Assembly: GCF_000282455.1 (NCBI RefSeq)
Contig: NZ_AKJG01000037.1
Location: forward strand, 1-64,000
Direction: 5' to 3'
Length of the DNA: 64,000 bases
Source: Pseudomonas sp. GM74
GTDB lineage: Bacteria; Pseudomonadota; Gammaproteobacteria; Pseudomonadales; Pseudomonadaceae
Of the stretch, positions 19,942-28,985 are shown piece by piece. The notes under the pieces are model-generated. The model was not told the DNA's origin. It saw only the letters and a program-made list of their open reading frames with translations, and ran no database searches. The first letter of the stretch is position 1, and the number at the start of each line of letters is the position of its first letter. Made by a program: the position numbers and the translations under genes.

Positions 19942-19959
19942 GCTTGCGCTGGCGCAAGC
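19942..19959. promoter_or_regulatory. 18-bp inverted repeat in the rbsB leader
   Basis: GCTTGCGC, TG, GCGCAAGC. It lies 36-53 nt upstream of the rbsB start. It may be a second half-site for RbsR, since it shares GCGCAAG/CTTGCGC with the palindrome at 19999, or a hairpin in the mRNA leader. Confidence 0.5.
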
Positions 19960-19998
19960 TTCACGGCCCGCCGCGATGAAAAGCCATCACTGGAGCCG

Positions 19999-20012
19999 CG
20001 CAAACGTTTGCG
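19999..20012. promoter_or_regulatory. LacI-type operator candidate for RbsR
   Basis: The perfect 14-bp palindrome CGCAAACGTTTGCG has the central CG and AAACG/CGTTT arms typical of LacI/GalR-family operators. It lies about 93 bp upstream of rbsB, in the expected promoter zone of an operon that encodes its own LacI-type regulator. Confidence 0.75.
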
Positions 20013-20099
20013 TGAACCAAACTATGCGAACCCTGCCGGTATTTGTCAACGACCTGAAATGCGCTTTCACAGATGTACGGCAAAAAAGCGGCATTCAAC

Positions 20100-20561
20100 T
20101 CATGCCGTGGTGTTGACCACCGATCCCGTGCCGGAACCCTTGGCCAGCTCCTTGACCAGGCTCGCGCTCACTTGCAGGATGGCCCCGCTGGTGTCGGCAA
20201 CCTGCCCCTGAATGGCTGCTACTGCCGTGGTCTTGGCTTGCGGGGTTGGATAGGACGCCGCCTGGGCTTGCGCCAGTTGCTGCTGTTGCTCGCGCAATTG
20301 CTGCTGCAACTCCTTCAGACGCTTGAGCAAGACCTTCACCGCCACGCTGGTGTTATCGCTGGTTTGCGATTCGGCCTGTGCGCCGGCGCTCTCACCCAGA
20401 CCTACCGGGCCCGTCCTGACCTGGTTGCCGTCGCTTTTCTTTGCTCCCGGCGCTTGAGTAGCCGCATCGGCTGTTGCGTCGCTCAAGGCACGAAGGGTGG
20501 TGGCCGACTTGCCACCGATGGTGATGTTAGCGGCATTGGGAATGCCAACAGATAACGACAT
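20100..20561 (-). CDS. FlxA-like coiled-coil protein
   Basis: 153 aa, Ala/Gln-rich. The N-terminal half is low-complexity (SNNTS-like, Gly/Ser/Ala). Residues about 75-105 form a strongly predicted coiled coil (LLKRLKELQQQLREQQQQLAQ). There is no signal peptide. FlxA-family proteins are small coiled-coil proteins expressed with late flagellar genes. A sigma-28 type promoter (TAAA-N15-GTCGATGC) ends 34 nt upstream, supporting that link. AGGAG precedes the ATG by 6 nt. The molecular role is unknown. Confidence 0.75.
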   Translation of the reverse strand: MSLSVGIPNAANITIGGKSATTLRALSDATADAATQAPGAKKSDGNQVRTGPVGLGESAGAQAESQTSDNTSVAVKVLLKRLKELQQQLREQQQQLAQAQAASYPTPQAKTTAVAAIQGQVADTSGAILQVSASLVKELAKGSGTGSVVNTTA

Positions 20562-22004
<1,443 letters not shown>

Positions 22005-22180
22005 TTCGCCCTCGCCCGACCGATCCGGTCGGGCACCCTGTGCGCCATTCTCCAGTCCTGGCGATTGGCGCCACTCGATCTGACAAAAAAACTCCCTGCG
22101 CCTTACACCAAATAGAACAAACCGCTGTCAGAGGATTTTCTTGATTTTTAAGCAGTTGCGAAATTGCCCACAGTTAAATA

Positions 22181-22196
22181 CTGTATGCACGTACAG
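22181..22196. promoter_or_regulatory. LexA (SOS) box
   Basis: CTGTATGCACGTACAG matches the CTG-N10-CAG LexA consensus with both CTGT/ACAG arms intact. A TTGCGA (22156-22161) and TACTGT (22179-22184) pair with 17-bp spacing would place the box over the -10, the usual repression geometry. It lies 19 bp before the GTG of the DUF1654 gene. Confidence 0.85.
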
Positions 22197-22214
22197 CTTA
22201 ATAAGGATAATTCC

Positions 22215-22454
22215 GTGGACACTACCTCTGCCTCTCCTGACACCTATGTACGCATGGGCCTGCGCGTTCAGAAAATCATCAACTCCCCTACCGCACAAAA
22301 AGCCAGGGCAGCACTGATCTTCCGCCTGCCTGACGAGCCGGTGGATGAATGGGAACGCTTGCTGGAAGAAATCGACGAGAACGACAACGTCACCCTCGCC
22401 TATCGCGACGATGGCGGCGTGCAGATTTTCTGGGTTGTGCCGAAGGAAGATTGA
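22215..22454 (+). CDS. DUF1654 family protein, SOS-regulated
   Basis: 79 aa. GTG at 22215 is preferred because AAGGATAA lies 4-7 nt upstream; an ATG at 22185 would sit inside the LexA box. The sequence YVRMGLRVQKIINSPTAQKA and RLPDEPVDEWERLLEEI fits the Pseudomonas/phage DUF1654 family. It is small and acidic and has no membrane segment. It stands directly behind a LexA box and 4 bp before endA, so it is probably co-induced by DNA damage. Its role is unknown. Confidence 0.85.
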   Translation: MDTTSASPDTYVRMGLRVQKIINSPTAQKARAALIFRLPDEPVDEWERLLEEIDENDNVTLAYRDDGGVQIFWVVPKED

Positions 22455-22458
22455 GTCG

Positions 22459-23148
22459 ATGAGTGTCCGCTGGTTTGCTTTGCTGTTTCTGTTTTTTGTC
22501 ATGGGCGCGCAAGCCGACGCGCCGCGCACCTTCACCGAAGCGAAAAAGGTGGCCTGGACGCTCTACGCGCCCCAGTCCACCGAGTTTTACTGTGGCTGCA
22601 AGTACACCGGTAACCGGGTGAACCTTGCCGCCTGCGGTTATGTGCCACGCAAGAATGCCAAACGCGCAGCCCGCATCGAGTGGGAGCATATTGTTCCGGC
22701 CTGGCAAATCGGTCATCAACGCCAGTGCTGGCAAGAGGGCGGTCGCAAGAACTGCACCCGCTACGATCCGGTTTACCAGAAGGCCGAGGCTGATTTGCAC
22801 AACCTGGTGCCCAGCATTGGCGAGGTCAACGGCGATCGCAGCAACTTCAGCTTTGGCTGGCTGCCCGAGCAGTCGGGGCAATATGGTTCCTGCCTGACCC
22901 AGATCGACTTCAAGGCCAAGAAAGTCATGCCCCGCCCTTCCATTCGCGGCATGATCGCCCGGACCTACTTCTACATGAGCAAGCAGTATGGCTTGCGCCT
23001 GTCGAAACAGGATCGGCAACTGTACGACGCCTGGGACAAGACCTATCCCGTACAGGCGTGGGAGCGTCAACGCAACCAGAGCGTGGGCTGCGTCATGGGG
23101 CACGGCAACGAGTTCGTAGGCCCGGTAGACATGAAGGCCTGTGGCTGA
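22459..23148 (+). CDS. endA: Periplasmic/secreted endonuclease I
   Basis: 229 aa. A signal peptide (MSVRWFALLFLFFVMGAQA) precedes an Endonuclease_1 (EndA/Dns) domain. The catalytic region is RIEWEHIVPAWQIG, followed by DLHNLVPSIGEVNGDRSN, with conserved cysteines (YCGCKYTG, CGYV, CW, CTRYD). It degrades double-stranded DNA non-specifically outside the cytoplasm. It starts 4 bp after the DUF1654 stop, implying co-transcription from the LexA-controlled promoter, and ends at a strong terminator. Confidence 0.93.
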   Translation: MSVRWFALLFLFFVMGAQADAPRTFTEAKKVAWTLYAPQSTEFYCGCKYTGNRVNLAACGYVPRKNAKRAARIEWEHIVPAWQIGHQRQCWQEGGRKNCTRYDPVYQKAEADLHNLVPSIGEVNGDRSNFSFGWLPEQSGQYGSCLTQIDFKAKKVMPRPSIRGMIARTYFYMSKQYGLRLSKQDRQLYDAWDKTYPVQAWERQRNQSVGCVMGHGNEFVGPVDMKACG

Positions 23149-23174
23149 TTCCAGAACGGGACACCTGAAACGAC

Positions 23175-23208
23175 AAAGGCCCCGGGCTAAACACCCGAGG
23201 CCTTTTTT
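23175..23208 (+). terminator. Intrinsic terminator after endA
   Basis: AAAGGCCCCGGG, loop TAAACA, CCCGAGGCCTTTTTT. A strong stem followed by six T residues ends the DUF1654-endA unit. The A-run on the left could also serve the converging SPOR gene. Confidence 0.9.
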
Positions 23209-23231
23209 GTATCTTTAGCGTCTGCGCTACG

Positions 23232-23597
23232 TTATTGAGCGGCTGGACGCTCAAGCACCAGCAATTCGATGTTCTGTTTCTTCGAGCGAGTGAGCGCCGC
23301 GCGGACTTCATCCTGCTTGGCTTCGGCCTCGGCTTTCGAACTGAACGGCCCCATCAGGATTCGCGTATTGCCATTTTCCTTGACGACGCTGGACATGAAG
23401 CTGTGCTCGATCAGCCAGCCACTCAAATCGCTGACTGCCTGAGGGGTTTCACCTCGCACTTCAAGATCCCATTGCGGGCCGGACACTGCCGCGGGTACGG
23501 CAGCCATGGCCGGCTTTGGCTTCGGCGCATCCACACTGCCGCCCTCACCACATCCCGCCAGTGCCAACATCGCGAATACCAAGACCATTTTGCGCAC
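23232..23597 (-). CDS. SPOR-domain lipoprotein
   Basis: 121 aa, GTG start at 23597 with GAGGG 7 nt upstream. The lipobox LAGC gives a lipidated Cys near residue 16, followed by a Pro/Ala linker. The C-terminal ~70 aa resemble a SPOR fold (SSVVKENGNTRILMGPFSSKAEAEAKQDEVRA). SPOR domains bind denuded septal peptidoglycan, so a cell-envelope or division-site role is likely. It converges with endA. Confidence 0.85.
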   Translation of the reverse strand: MRKMVLVFAMLALAGCGEGGSVDAPKPKPAMAAVPAAVSGPQWDLEVRGETPQAVSDLSGWLIEHSFMSSVVKENGNTRILMGPFSSKAEAEAKQDEVRAALTRSKKQNIELLVLERPAAQ

Positions 23598-23847
23598 GGC
23601 GTTTCCCTCTAAATGCTTAAAGCGGGGATTTTAACATCCATGAATACTTCACGAGTGCCGTAAAATGGGCTCAAAACAACGAGAATCATGGTGGCGGCCT
23701 CTGTATAGTTACGCCTTGGGAATTAATGCCGCATCTGCGCGTCAGAAAGAGGCACCCAAACCGCGAGACTTCGCACTAATCTATACATAACACCGACCTC
23801 TGCACTGTCCGAATCAGGTGCCCCACAAAGCAATCAAGGAGAAGACC

Positions 23848-24039
23848 ATGCTGATACTCACCCGCAAAGTCGGTGAAAGCATAAACATAGGTGATGACAT
23901 TACGATCACCATCCTCGGCGTAAGCGGCCAGCAAGTCAGGATCGGCATCAACGCTCCGAAGGACGTTGCAGTGCATCGTGAAGAAATCTACCAGCGCATT
24001 CAGGCCGGCCTGACCGCCCCGGAAAAGCCTCAATCCTGA
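23848..24039 (+). CDS. rsmE: CsrA/RsmA-family post-transcriptional regulator (RsmE type)
   Basis: 63 aa. [20 protein letters not shown] and [20 protein letters not shown] are complete CsrA signatures with the RNA-contacting residues at both ends. The Ile-rich N-terminal region and the C-terminal tail [11 protein letters not shown] resemble RsmE more than RsmA of fluorescent pseudomonads. It binds GGA motifs in mRNA leaders and is titrated by Rsm sRNAs in the GacS/GacA system. Its own ribosome-binding site contains AAGGAG, a possible autoregulatory GGA site. Confidence 0.95.
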   Translation: MLILTRKVGESINIGDDITITILGVSGQQVRIGINAPKDVAVHREEIYQRIQAGLTAPEKPQS

Positions 24040-24218
24040 ATCCTGTTGCAGTCAGTAGCCAGCCCGTTCAGTCCGCAAGCACGGCTGGCTAAAGATTCAG
24101 CACCCCATCGCCCTGCACTTTCACCCAAACCCCAGGGGCCGATACTAGCGGCAAGCCTCACTCTATTGCTGTCAGACTTTTCTGGTTTACCCAAGGGAAG
24201 GATGCGCTCACTGCTCGG

Positions 24219-24674
24219 TCAACCAAGCATCACGCCTCGCGCCATGCCCGTCGCCGCCACCACCATCAGCAGCACCAGCAGCGCCTCGATATGACTGATC
24301 CGCGCAAACAGCTTCGCACGGCCGGTATCGATCGCCACTTTACGGGCAAGCGCTATTCGCCACTTGATCAGCGTCGCCATGGGTGCGATCTCCAGCAGCA
24401 AGATCAGGACGAACAGCGTCATCTTCAGATGAAACAGCGGCTGATGCAGGTAATAGTCCGAGCCTTTCTCGTACCCGCCAAACGCTCGCATCCCCCCACT
24501 GATCAATAAAACGACAGCTGAAATACCCCATATATTGTCCGCCATCAGAACACTGCGCACCTCTGCGGCTCCATCGGCCAAACGCCGAAAAGCCGTGCCT
24601 CGAACCAACACGGCCCAAAATCCCAGGGCAAATGCCAGAAGATGAACCGCCGCCAGAAACCAGTGAGTCAGCAT
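24219..24674 (-). CDS. DUF2214 family integral membrane protein
   Basis: 151 aa with four hydrophobic segments (residues about 1-25, 48-66, 82-104, 128-148). The motif GGMRAFGGYEKGSDYYLHQPLFHLKM between segments 2 and 3 is the DUF2214 signature. ATG at 24674 has AGGAG 8 nt upstream. It is an inner-membrane protein of unknown function, monocistronic and divergent from the carbonic anhydrase gene. Confidence 0.85.
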   Translation of the reverse strand: MLTHWFLAAVHLLAFALGFWAVLVRGTAFRRLADGAAEVRSVLMADNIWGISAVVLLISGGMRAFGGYEKGSDYYLHQPLFHLKMTLFVLILLLEIAPMATLIKWRIALARKVAIDTGRAKLFARISHIEALLVLLMVVAATGMARGVMLG

Positions 24675-24877
24675 CGAGAAACTCCTGCCAGGTCGAAGTT
24701 ATTTGAGTCTGTCAGTAGTAGCCCATGTAATGGCTGCGTGCACGGCATCCGCGGAGGATGCCCGAAACACAATATGACAAACCAACTAGACTCCACTGCG
24801 CTGGTATCGAGCGTCAGCGACAATACCCGCCCCAACAGCAACTCACTCCCACCGCATTGAACTGAGTAAACAAAATC

Positions 24878-25630
24878 ATGTGTGAATCATGTGATTCAAG
24901 CTCTGCTTCAAACACAACGGGCCGTCGTCGTTTTCTTCAATTTGCCGGATTGAGCGCAGGCGCACTGCTGCTGACCGGCACACTGCCCGGCAAGATCATC
25001 CAGGCAGCCGAAAAAGCCTCAGCCCCACCCAAACCACAAAACGTAATCAGTCCCGACATGGCGTTGAAAAGACTGATGGAGGGCAATGCACGATATGTAG
25101 GCGGTACTTCCACGACGCACGATTTCAAGGCAGAGCGAGAGGCGCTGGTGTCCGGTCAAAATCCGTTCGTGGCCGTGCTGAGTTGCTCTGATTCAAGGAT
25201 CGCCCCGGAATATGCGTTCGACACCGCGCGCGGCGATCTTTTCTCCATCCGCGTTGCGGGCAACTTCGTTACCCCGGAAGGCCTGGCCAGTCTTGAATAC
25301 GGGGTTGCCGTACTGGGCGCCCCGCTGATTCTCGTCCTTGGACATGAGAGCTGCGGCGCCATCGAGGCCGGTATCAAGGCCGTCAAGGATCAGACGATTT
25401 TCCCCGGCCATATCCCGAAACTGACTGACGCACTCAAGTCGGCAGTCGAGGCAGTACTCAAGCAGCCCGGAAACCTGATGGAAAACGCCACCGTGCAAAA
25501 CGTCAAGAATTCGGTAAACAGCCTGAAACAGGCCTCGCCATTGCTGACAGATGCCCAGAGTAAAGGCGTGCTGAAGATCGTGGGCGGTATCTATCGCCTG
25601 GCGAGCGGCAAGGTAGAGTTGATCGATTGA
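24878..25630 (+). CDS. Tat-exported beta-class carbonic anhydrase
   Basis: 250 aa. The N-terminus carries a twin-arginine motif (GRRRFLQFAGLSAG) and hydrophobic core, so export in folded form by Tat is likely. The beta-CA zinc ligands are visible in VLSCSDSR and GHESCGAIEAG, with the Asp/Arg dyad in CSDSR. It hydrates CO2 reversibly, here probably in the periplasm. No good Shine-Dalgarno precedes the ATG, so translation may be weak or the start may differ. It is a single-gene unit. Confidence 0.92.
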   Translation: MCESCDSSSASNTTGRRRFLQFAGLSAGALLLTGTLPGKIIQAAEKASAPPKPQNVISPDMALKRLMEGNARYVGGTSTTHDFKAEREALVSGQNPFVAVLSCSDSRIAPEYAFDTARGDLFSIRVAGNFVTPEGLASLEYGVAVLGAPLILVLGHESCGAIEAGIKAVKDQTIFPGHIPKLTDALKSAVEAVLKQPGNLMENATVQNVKNSVNSLKQASPLLTDAQSKGVLKIVGGIYRLASGKVELID

Positions 25631-25677
25631 TCCACAACGCGCACCTCCCCGGCATCAGTGCATGACCCCGCATGCAA

Positions 25678-25703
25678 AGAGCCCAGCGCGACGGCTGGGC
25701 TCT
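25678..25703. terminator. Hairpin terminator between carbonic anhydrase and a small minus-strand gene
   Basis: AGAGCCCAGC, loop GCGACG, GCTGGGCTCT. On the minus strand it is followed by TTTGC, directly after the stop codon of the small gene at 25706. It probably terminates that gene and may act in both directions. Confidence 0.7.
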
Positions 25704-25705
25704 GG

Positions 25706-25900
25706 TTATCTTCGGTTTTGCATCATTTTGTCCGCGAGGGTTCTGGCCCTCTCGATCAACAGGTTCTGCCTGTCCTCGTGGGTAGCCCCACCCACAATCG
25801 GAGCAGTCAGATTGCTTTCGGCAATCAATGCAGCGCAGAAATATCGATCCCAGACAGCCGTGTCCACAGGTGCCGGCTTGCTCATTTGATCGGCGTTCAT
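25706..25900 (-). CDS. Small conserved-looking protein, unknown function
   Basis: 64 aa, starting MNADQMSKPAPVDTAVWDRYF with AGGAG about 7 nt upstream. It is soluble and rather polar, with IERARTLADKMMQNRR at the C-terminus suggesting a helix. The terminator hairpin starts 3 nt after the stop. I cannot assign a function. Confidence 0.7.
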   Translation of the reverse strand: MNADQMSKPAPVDTAVWDRYFCAALIAESNLTAPIVGGATHEDRQNLLIERARTLADKMMQNRR

Positions 25901-26150
25901 AGCGGCTCCTTTTGATAAGGTCGCATCGCTAGTTTACGCCTGAATGACAAAAAATCCGGGCCATCATTCATAGCGGCTCGCCATTCGTCGCCTGCCGGAA
26001 CACCACGAGGAATTCGCCCGTATCTGTGGCTTGAGGCTTGCTAAGATCGCCCGTAGCAGCGCCGTAACGACAGGTTTCTGACGCTGCAGCCATTCAATCA
26101 ATGCTTAAGGACTCCAGCGATACGCTTGGTCAGTCACCGGGAGATGTAAC

Positions 26151-26357
26151 GTGTCAACGCTCAACGAAATCGCAATGAACCACGCGAGAATGGCCAAGGA
26201 AAAAGCAGAAAAGTCGACCGAACTGAGCGAGCGACACTTCCAGATAGTAGGAAACTTCGAAGTACCGTCCATTGAAGTACAGCAGAACATCCCAATGCAC
26301 CTGATCGTGGGAGCACAGGAAGGCCACCACGGCCTTGCAGCGAGCTTTGCCCTCTGA
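26151..26357 (+). CDS. Possible small protein, unknown function
   Basis: 68 aa with a GTG start (reads MSTLNEIAMNHARMAKEKAEK) and GGGAG 7 nt upstream, which is why it is listed. The N-terminal 30 residues are helical and charged. An overlapping frame on the other strand (26154-26447) has no comparable start signal. No recognised family. Confidence 0.4.
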   Translation: MSTLNEIAMNHARMAKEKAEKSTELSERHFQIVGNFEVPSIEVQQNIPMHLIVGAQEGHHGLAASFAL

Positions 26358-26651
26358 CCCCTGCCGAGGCTGGCGACGATCTGAACGATTTACCCGGTAA
26401 TCATCCGGCATCCGTTCAGCAATCGTCGCGCCTTGATGACCCGGCACTACTTTTCTGATCCGGGCATCTCATCTTTCCGATACCGCGAAGTGATTGCCTG
26501 CTGGATGCAAGGTTCAGCAAATAACACGCAATGACTTGTGGATTGAAAATCCATGAACTAGACATACCCCCACAGTCAGCTTCCCCAAAGATCGGTAATG
26601 ATTCTTGGTGCCTACTCACATATCCGGCATGACAAATGGAGATGCATGTTC

Positions 26652-28076
26652 ATGAAAAACCCAATACCGAAAGCCATTGGCGGCACGGTGATATTGCTGG
26701 CGTCATTCATATCCACTTTCACCCACGCAGCAGATATCACGCCCGCCGAAATGAAGGCTATCGCCACGGAAGGCTACATCTACGGCCTGCCCATCGTGAT
26801 GAACTACGCGGTCATGTACGACTACGCCGTAGACAAAAACTCCGGACAGTTCAAGGCACCGCTCAACCAGATTCATAGCCTGCACCATGTCGCAACCTAT
26901 ATGGACACAGCTGTTATTACGCCAAACAGCGACACGCCCTATTCGATGATATTCATGGACCTGCGCAGCGAGCCAATGGTGTTATCGGTGCCGGCGGTAG
27001 AGAAACCACGGTATTACTCGGTACAACTCATCGATGGCAATACCTACAACTACGGTTACATCGGCAGCCGCGCCACCGGCAACGAAGCTGGCGACTACAT
27101 GGTAGTCGGACCCGATTGGAAGGGCGCGACGCCACCGGGCATCAAGAAGGTGTTTCGTTCCGGCACCCAATTCCCCTTCGCGATCTTTCGCACCCAACTC
27201 TTCAACCCGGCTGACCTGCCGAACGTGGTAAAGGTCCAGTCAGGGTACAAGGCACAACCGCTATCCGCCTTTCTCAAGCAACCGGCGCCGCCTGCCGCGC
27301 CGCTGATCGACTTCCCGAAGATCAACACGGACCTCGCCAAGACCGGTTTCTTCAAGTATCTCGACTTTGCCTTGCAGTACGCCCCGGCCGCACCGGATGA
27401 AGTGGCGATCCGGGCGAAACTTGCCCGGATCGGCATTGGCGCCGGCAAGGACTTCAACTTCCAGGATCTGTCCGCGGAACAAAAGGCCGCAGTAGTTGAG
27501 GGCATGCAGGCCGGGCACGCGCAGGTCGAGGACGGGATCAAGAATCTCGGCACGAAGATCAACGGCTGGAACATTGCCGGAGCCGGCGGCGACAGCGCCT
27601 TCTACAACGGCGACTGGCTGAAGCGTGCCGCCGTCGCGCAAGCGGGCATCTATGCCAACGACGCCGAGGAAGCCACCTATCCTCTGGCCAAAACCCTGCC
27701 CGATGGCGAACTGCTTGATGGCAGCAAGCACAACTACTCCATCACCCTGCCCGCCGGACAATTTCCGCCGGTCAACGCCTTCTGGTCAGTGACCATGTAC
27801 GACGGTAAATCGCAACTGCTGATCAAAAACCCGATCAATCGCTACCTCATCAACTCGCCGATGTTGCCCGACATGAAGAAGAATGCGGACGGCTCGTTGA
27901 CGCTGTATATCCAGAAGGATTCGCCCGGCGCGGACAAGGAAAGCAACTGGCTGCCCGCACCGAATGATCTGATCTACCTGGTGATGCGGCTGTATTGGCC
28001 GAAGACAGAAGCGCCTTCGATCCTGCCGCCAGGGAAGGGAACCTGGAGTCCGCCCGCGATCGTCAAAGCCAATTGA
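26652..28076 (+). CDS. DUF1254/DUF1214 domain exported protein
   Basis: 474 aa. The start is ATG 26652 or 26646 (GGAG at 26638-26641 is 10 or 4 nt away); upstream frame is open but unsupported. A signal peptide (KAIGGTVILLASFISTFTHA) precedes a DUF1254 domain (AIATEGYIYGLPIVMNYAVMY, NSDTPYSMIFMDL, PRYYSVQLID). A C-terminal DUF1214 domain follows (VNAFWSVTMYD, LYIQKDSPG, YLVMRLYWPK). Such proteins are periplasmic and of unknown biochemical role. The gene is isolated, with no operon partners. Confidence 0.9.
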   Translation: MKNPIPKAIGGTVILLASFISTFTHAADITPAEMKAIATEGYIYGLPIVMNYAVMYDYAVDKNSGQFKAPLNQIHSLHHVATYMDTAVITPNSDTPYSMIFMDLRSEPMVLSVPAVEKPRYYSVQLIDGNTYNYGYIGSRATGNEAGDYMVVGPDWKGATPPGIKKVFRSGTQFPFAIFRTQLFNPADLPNVVKVQSGYKAQPLSAFLKQPAPPAAPLIDFPKINTDLAKTGFFKYLDFALQYAPAAPDEVAIRAKLARIGIGAGKDFNFQDLSAEQKAAVVEGMQAGHAQVEDGIKNLGTKINGWNIAGAGGDSAFYNGDWLKRAAVAQAGIYANDAEEATYPLAKTLPDGELLDGSKHNYSITLPAGQFPPVNAFWSVTMYDGKSQLLIKNPINRYLINSPMLPDMKKNADGSLTLYIQKDSPGADKESNWLPAPNDLIYLVMRLYWPKTEAPSILPPGKGTWSPPAIVKAN

Positions 28077-28167
28077 CCGGACGCAGGGTCATACGTCAAC
28101 TATGACCCTGCAGCCCTGCTTGCAGGATTGATTACCAGCACACTGGCAAGCGAAGCCCGCGCCAAAT

Positions 28168-28362
28168 TCACTTACCCGCCAAGCGAAACATGACACCGCC
28201 AAGACACAGACCCGTAATGGCCTTTACGACGTAATACCCAGGCCCACCGCACTCGGTATAGCGGTATATCGAAGAGCCAAGGAAAATGGTTGATACGATC
28301 AAGACGACGATCGAAATCCCGCGCTGAATGCGAATCCTGTTTTTCTGACTTCCGATGTACAT
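28168..28362 (-). CDS. Small two-helix membrane protein, unknown function
   Basis: 64 aa. ATG at 28362 has a strong GGAGG 5 nt upstream. Two hydrophobic stretches are visible (residues about 15-34 and 44-60) around a short YTECGGPG loop. It lies alone between the DUF1254 gene and the IS-flanking small gene. Confidence 0.6.
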   Translation of the reverse strand: MYIGSQKNRIRIQRGISIVVLIVSTIFLGSSIYRYTECGGPGYYVVKAITGLCLGGVMFRLAGK

Positions 28363-28606
28363 CAAGCCCTCCCTGAGCTATTCGACTCCAACTACAACTG
28401 GATCCCGCTCTACACTGATATACCAAGCGCAGTGCGTACATCAACGTTCACATTGTCCATGTGTGAACGAACCCGATATTTTGTGAACGCCCTGAAGAAA
28501 TCAAAGACAACAAAAAAGGGCCCACCTTTCTCCGGCGTTCTGCCGACCTGAACTCCCAGCCCATAGCTCGCCCCTGCTACGCTGAAAACTCCACGGAGGA
28601 TTCGCG

Positions 28607-28816
28607 ATGCCAAACTCTGATCTGCTCCCTTCCCTACTGTTCAAGCTCAACGAAAACCAACTCGCCCTGGAAGCTGCCATCCTGGAACTGTCGAACTGGG
28701 TCGAGCAGCGCGGATCGGCCGATGTCGCCGACAATATGCGCGGAGCCCTGGAAGCCATCGACAAGAACGAAGAGTTCATCAAGATGACGCTCGCGGTGAT
28801 GATGGCGCCGGAGTGA
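28607..28816 (+). CDS. Small conserved-looking helical protein, unknown function
   Basis: 69 aa, starting MPNSDLLPSLLFKLNENQLAL, with GGAGG 7 nt upstream. It is all-helical in appearance (ALEAAILELSNWVEQRG, MRGALEAIDKNEEFIKMTLAV) and has no signal peptide. Its stop codon is 6 bp before the left end of the IS1182-family element, so the insertion landed just downstream of it. Confidence 0.72.
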   Translation: MPNSDLLPSLLFKLNENQLALEAAILELSNWVEQRGSADVADNMRGALEAIDKNEEFIKMTLAVMMAPE

Positions 28817-28822
28817 CGGTTA

Positions 28823-28844
28823 TCGGCCCAGAGTGTGTAAAAAC
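28823..28844 (+). repeat. Left terminal inverted repeat of the IS1182-family element
   Basis: 22/22 match to the reverse complement of 30926-30947. A weaker relative of the right end (GTTTTTATAGCTTCTGGG at 28948-28965) lies inside the element, in the same orientation as the right repeat. Confidence 0.85.
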
Positions 28845-28985
28845 GCTCATGACCTTATCGCTTTCGATCATCGACGTTCGTTGACTGAGCGATTACGCAG
28901 TCAATGCCGCGGCTCGCATTAGTCGCGACCTAGAACCCGTCAACGCTGTTTTTATAGCTTCTGGGATGGTCAAAAATTGGCCTTT

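Noticed and set aside
24056-24091. Terminator for rsmE (TAGCCAGCC/GGCTGGCTA)
   Set aside because: The stem is only 9 bp with an 18-nt loop and no T-tract follows, so it is not supported as an intrinsic terminator.
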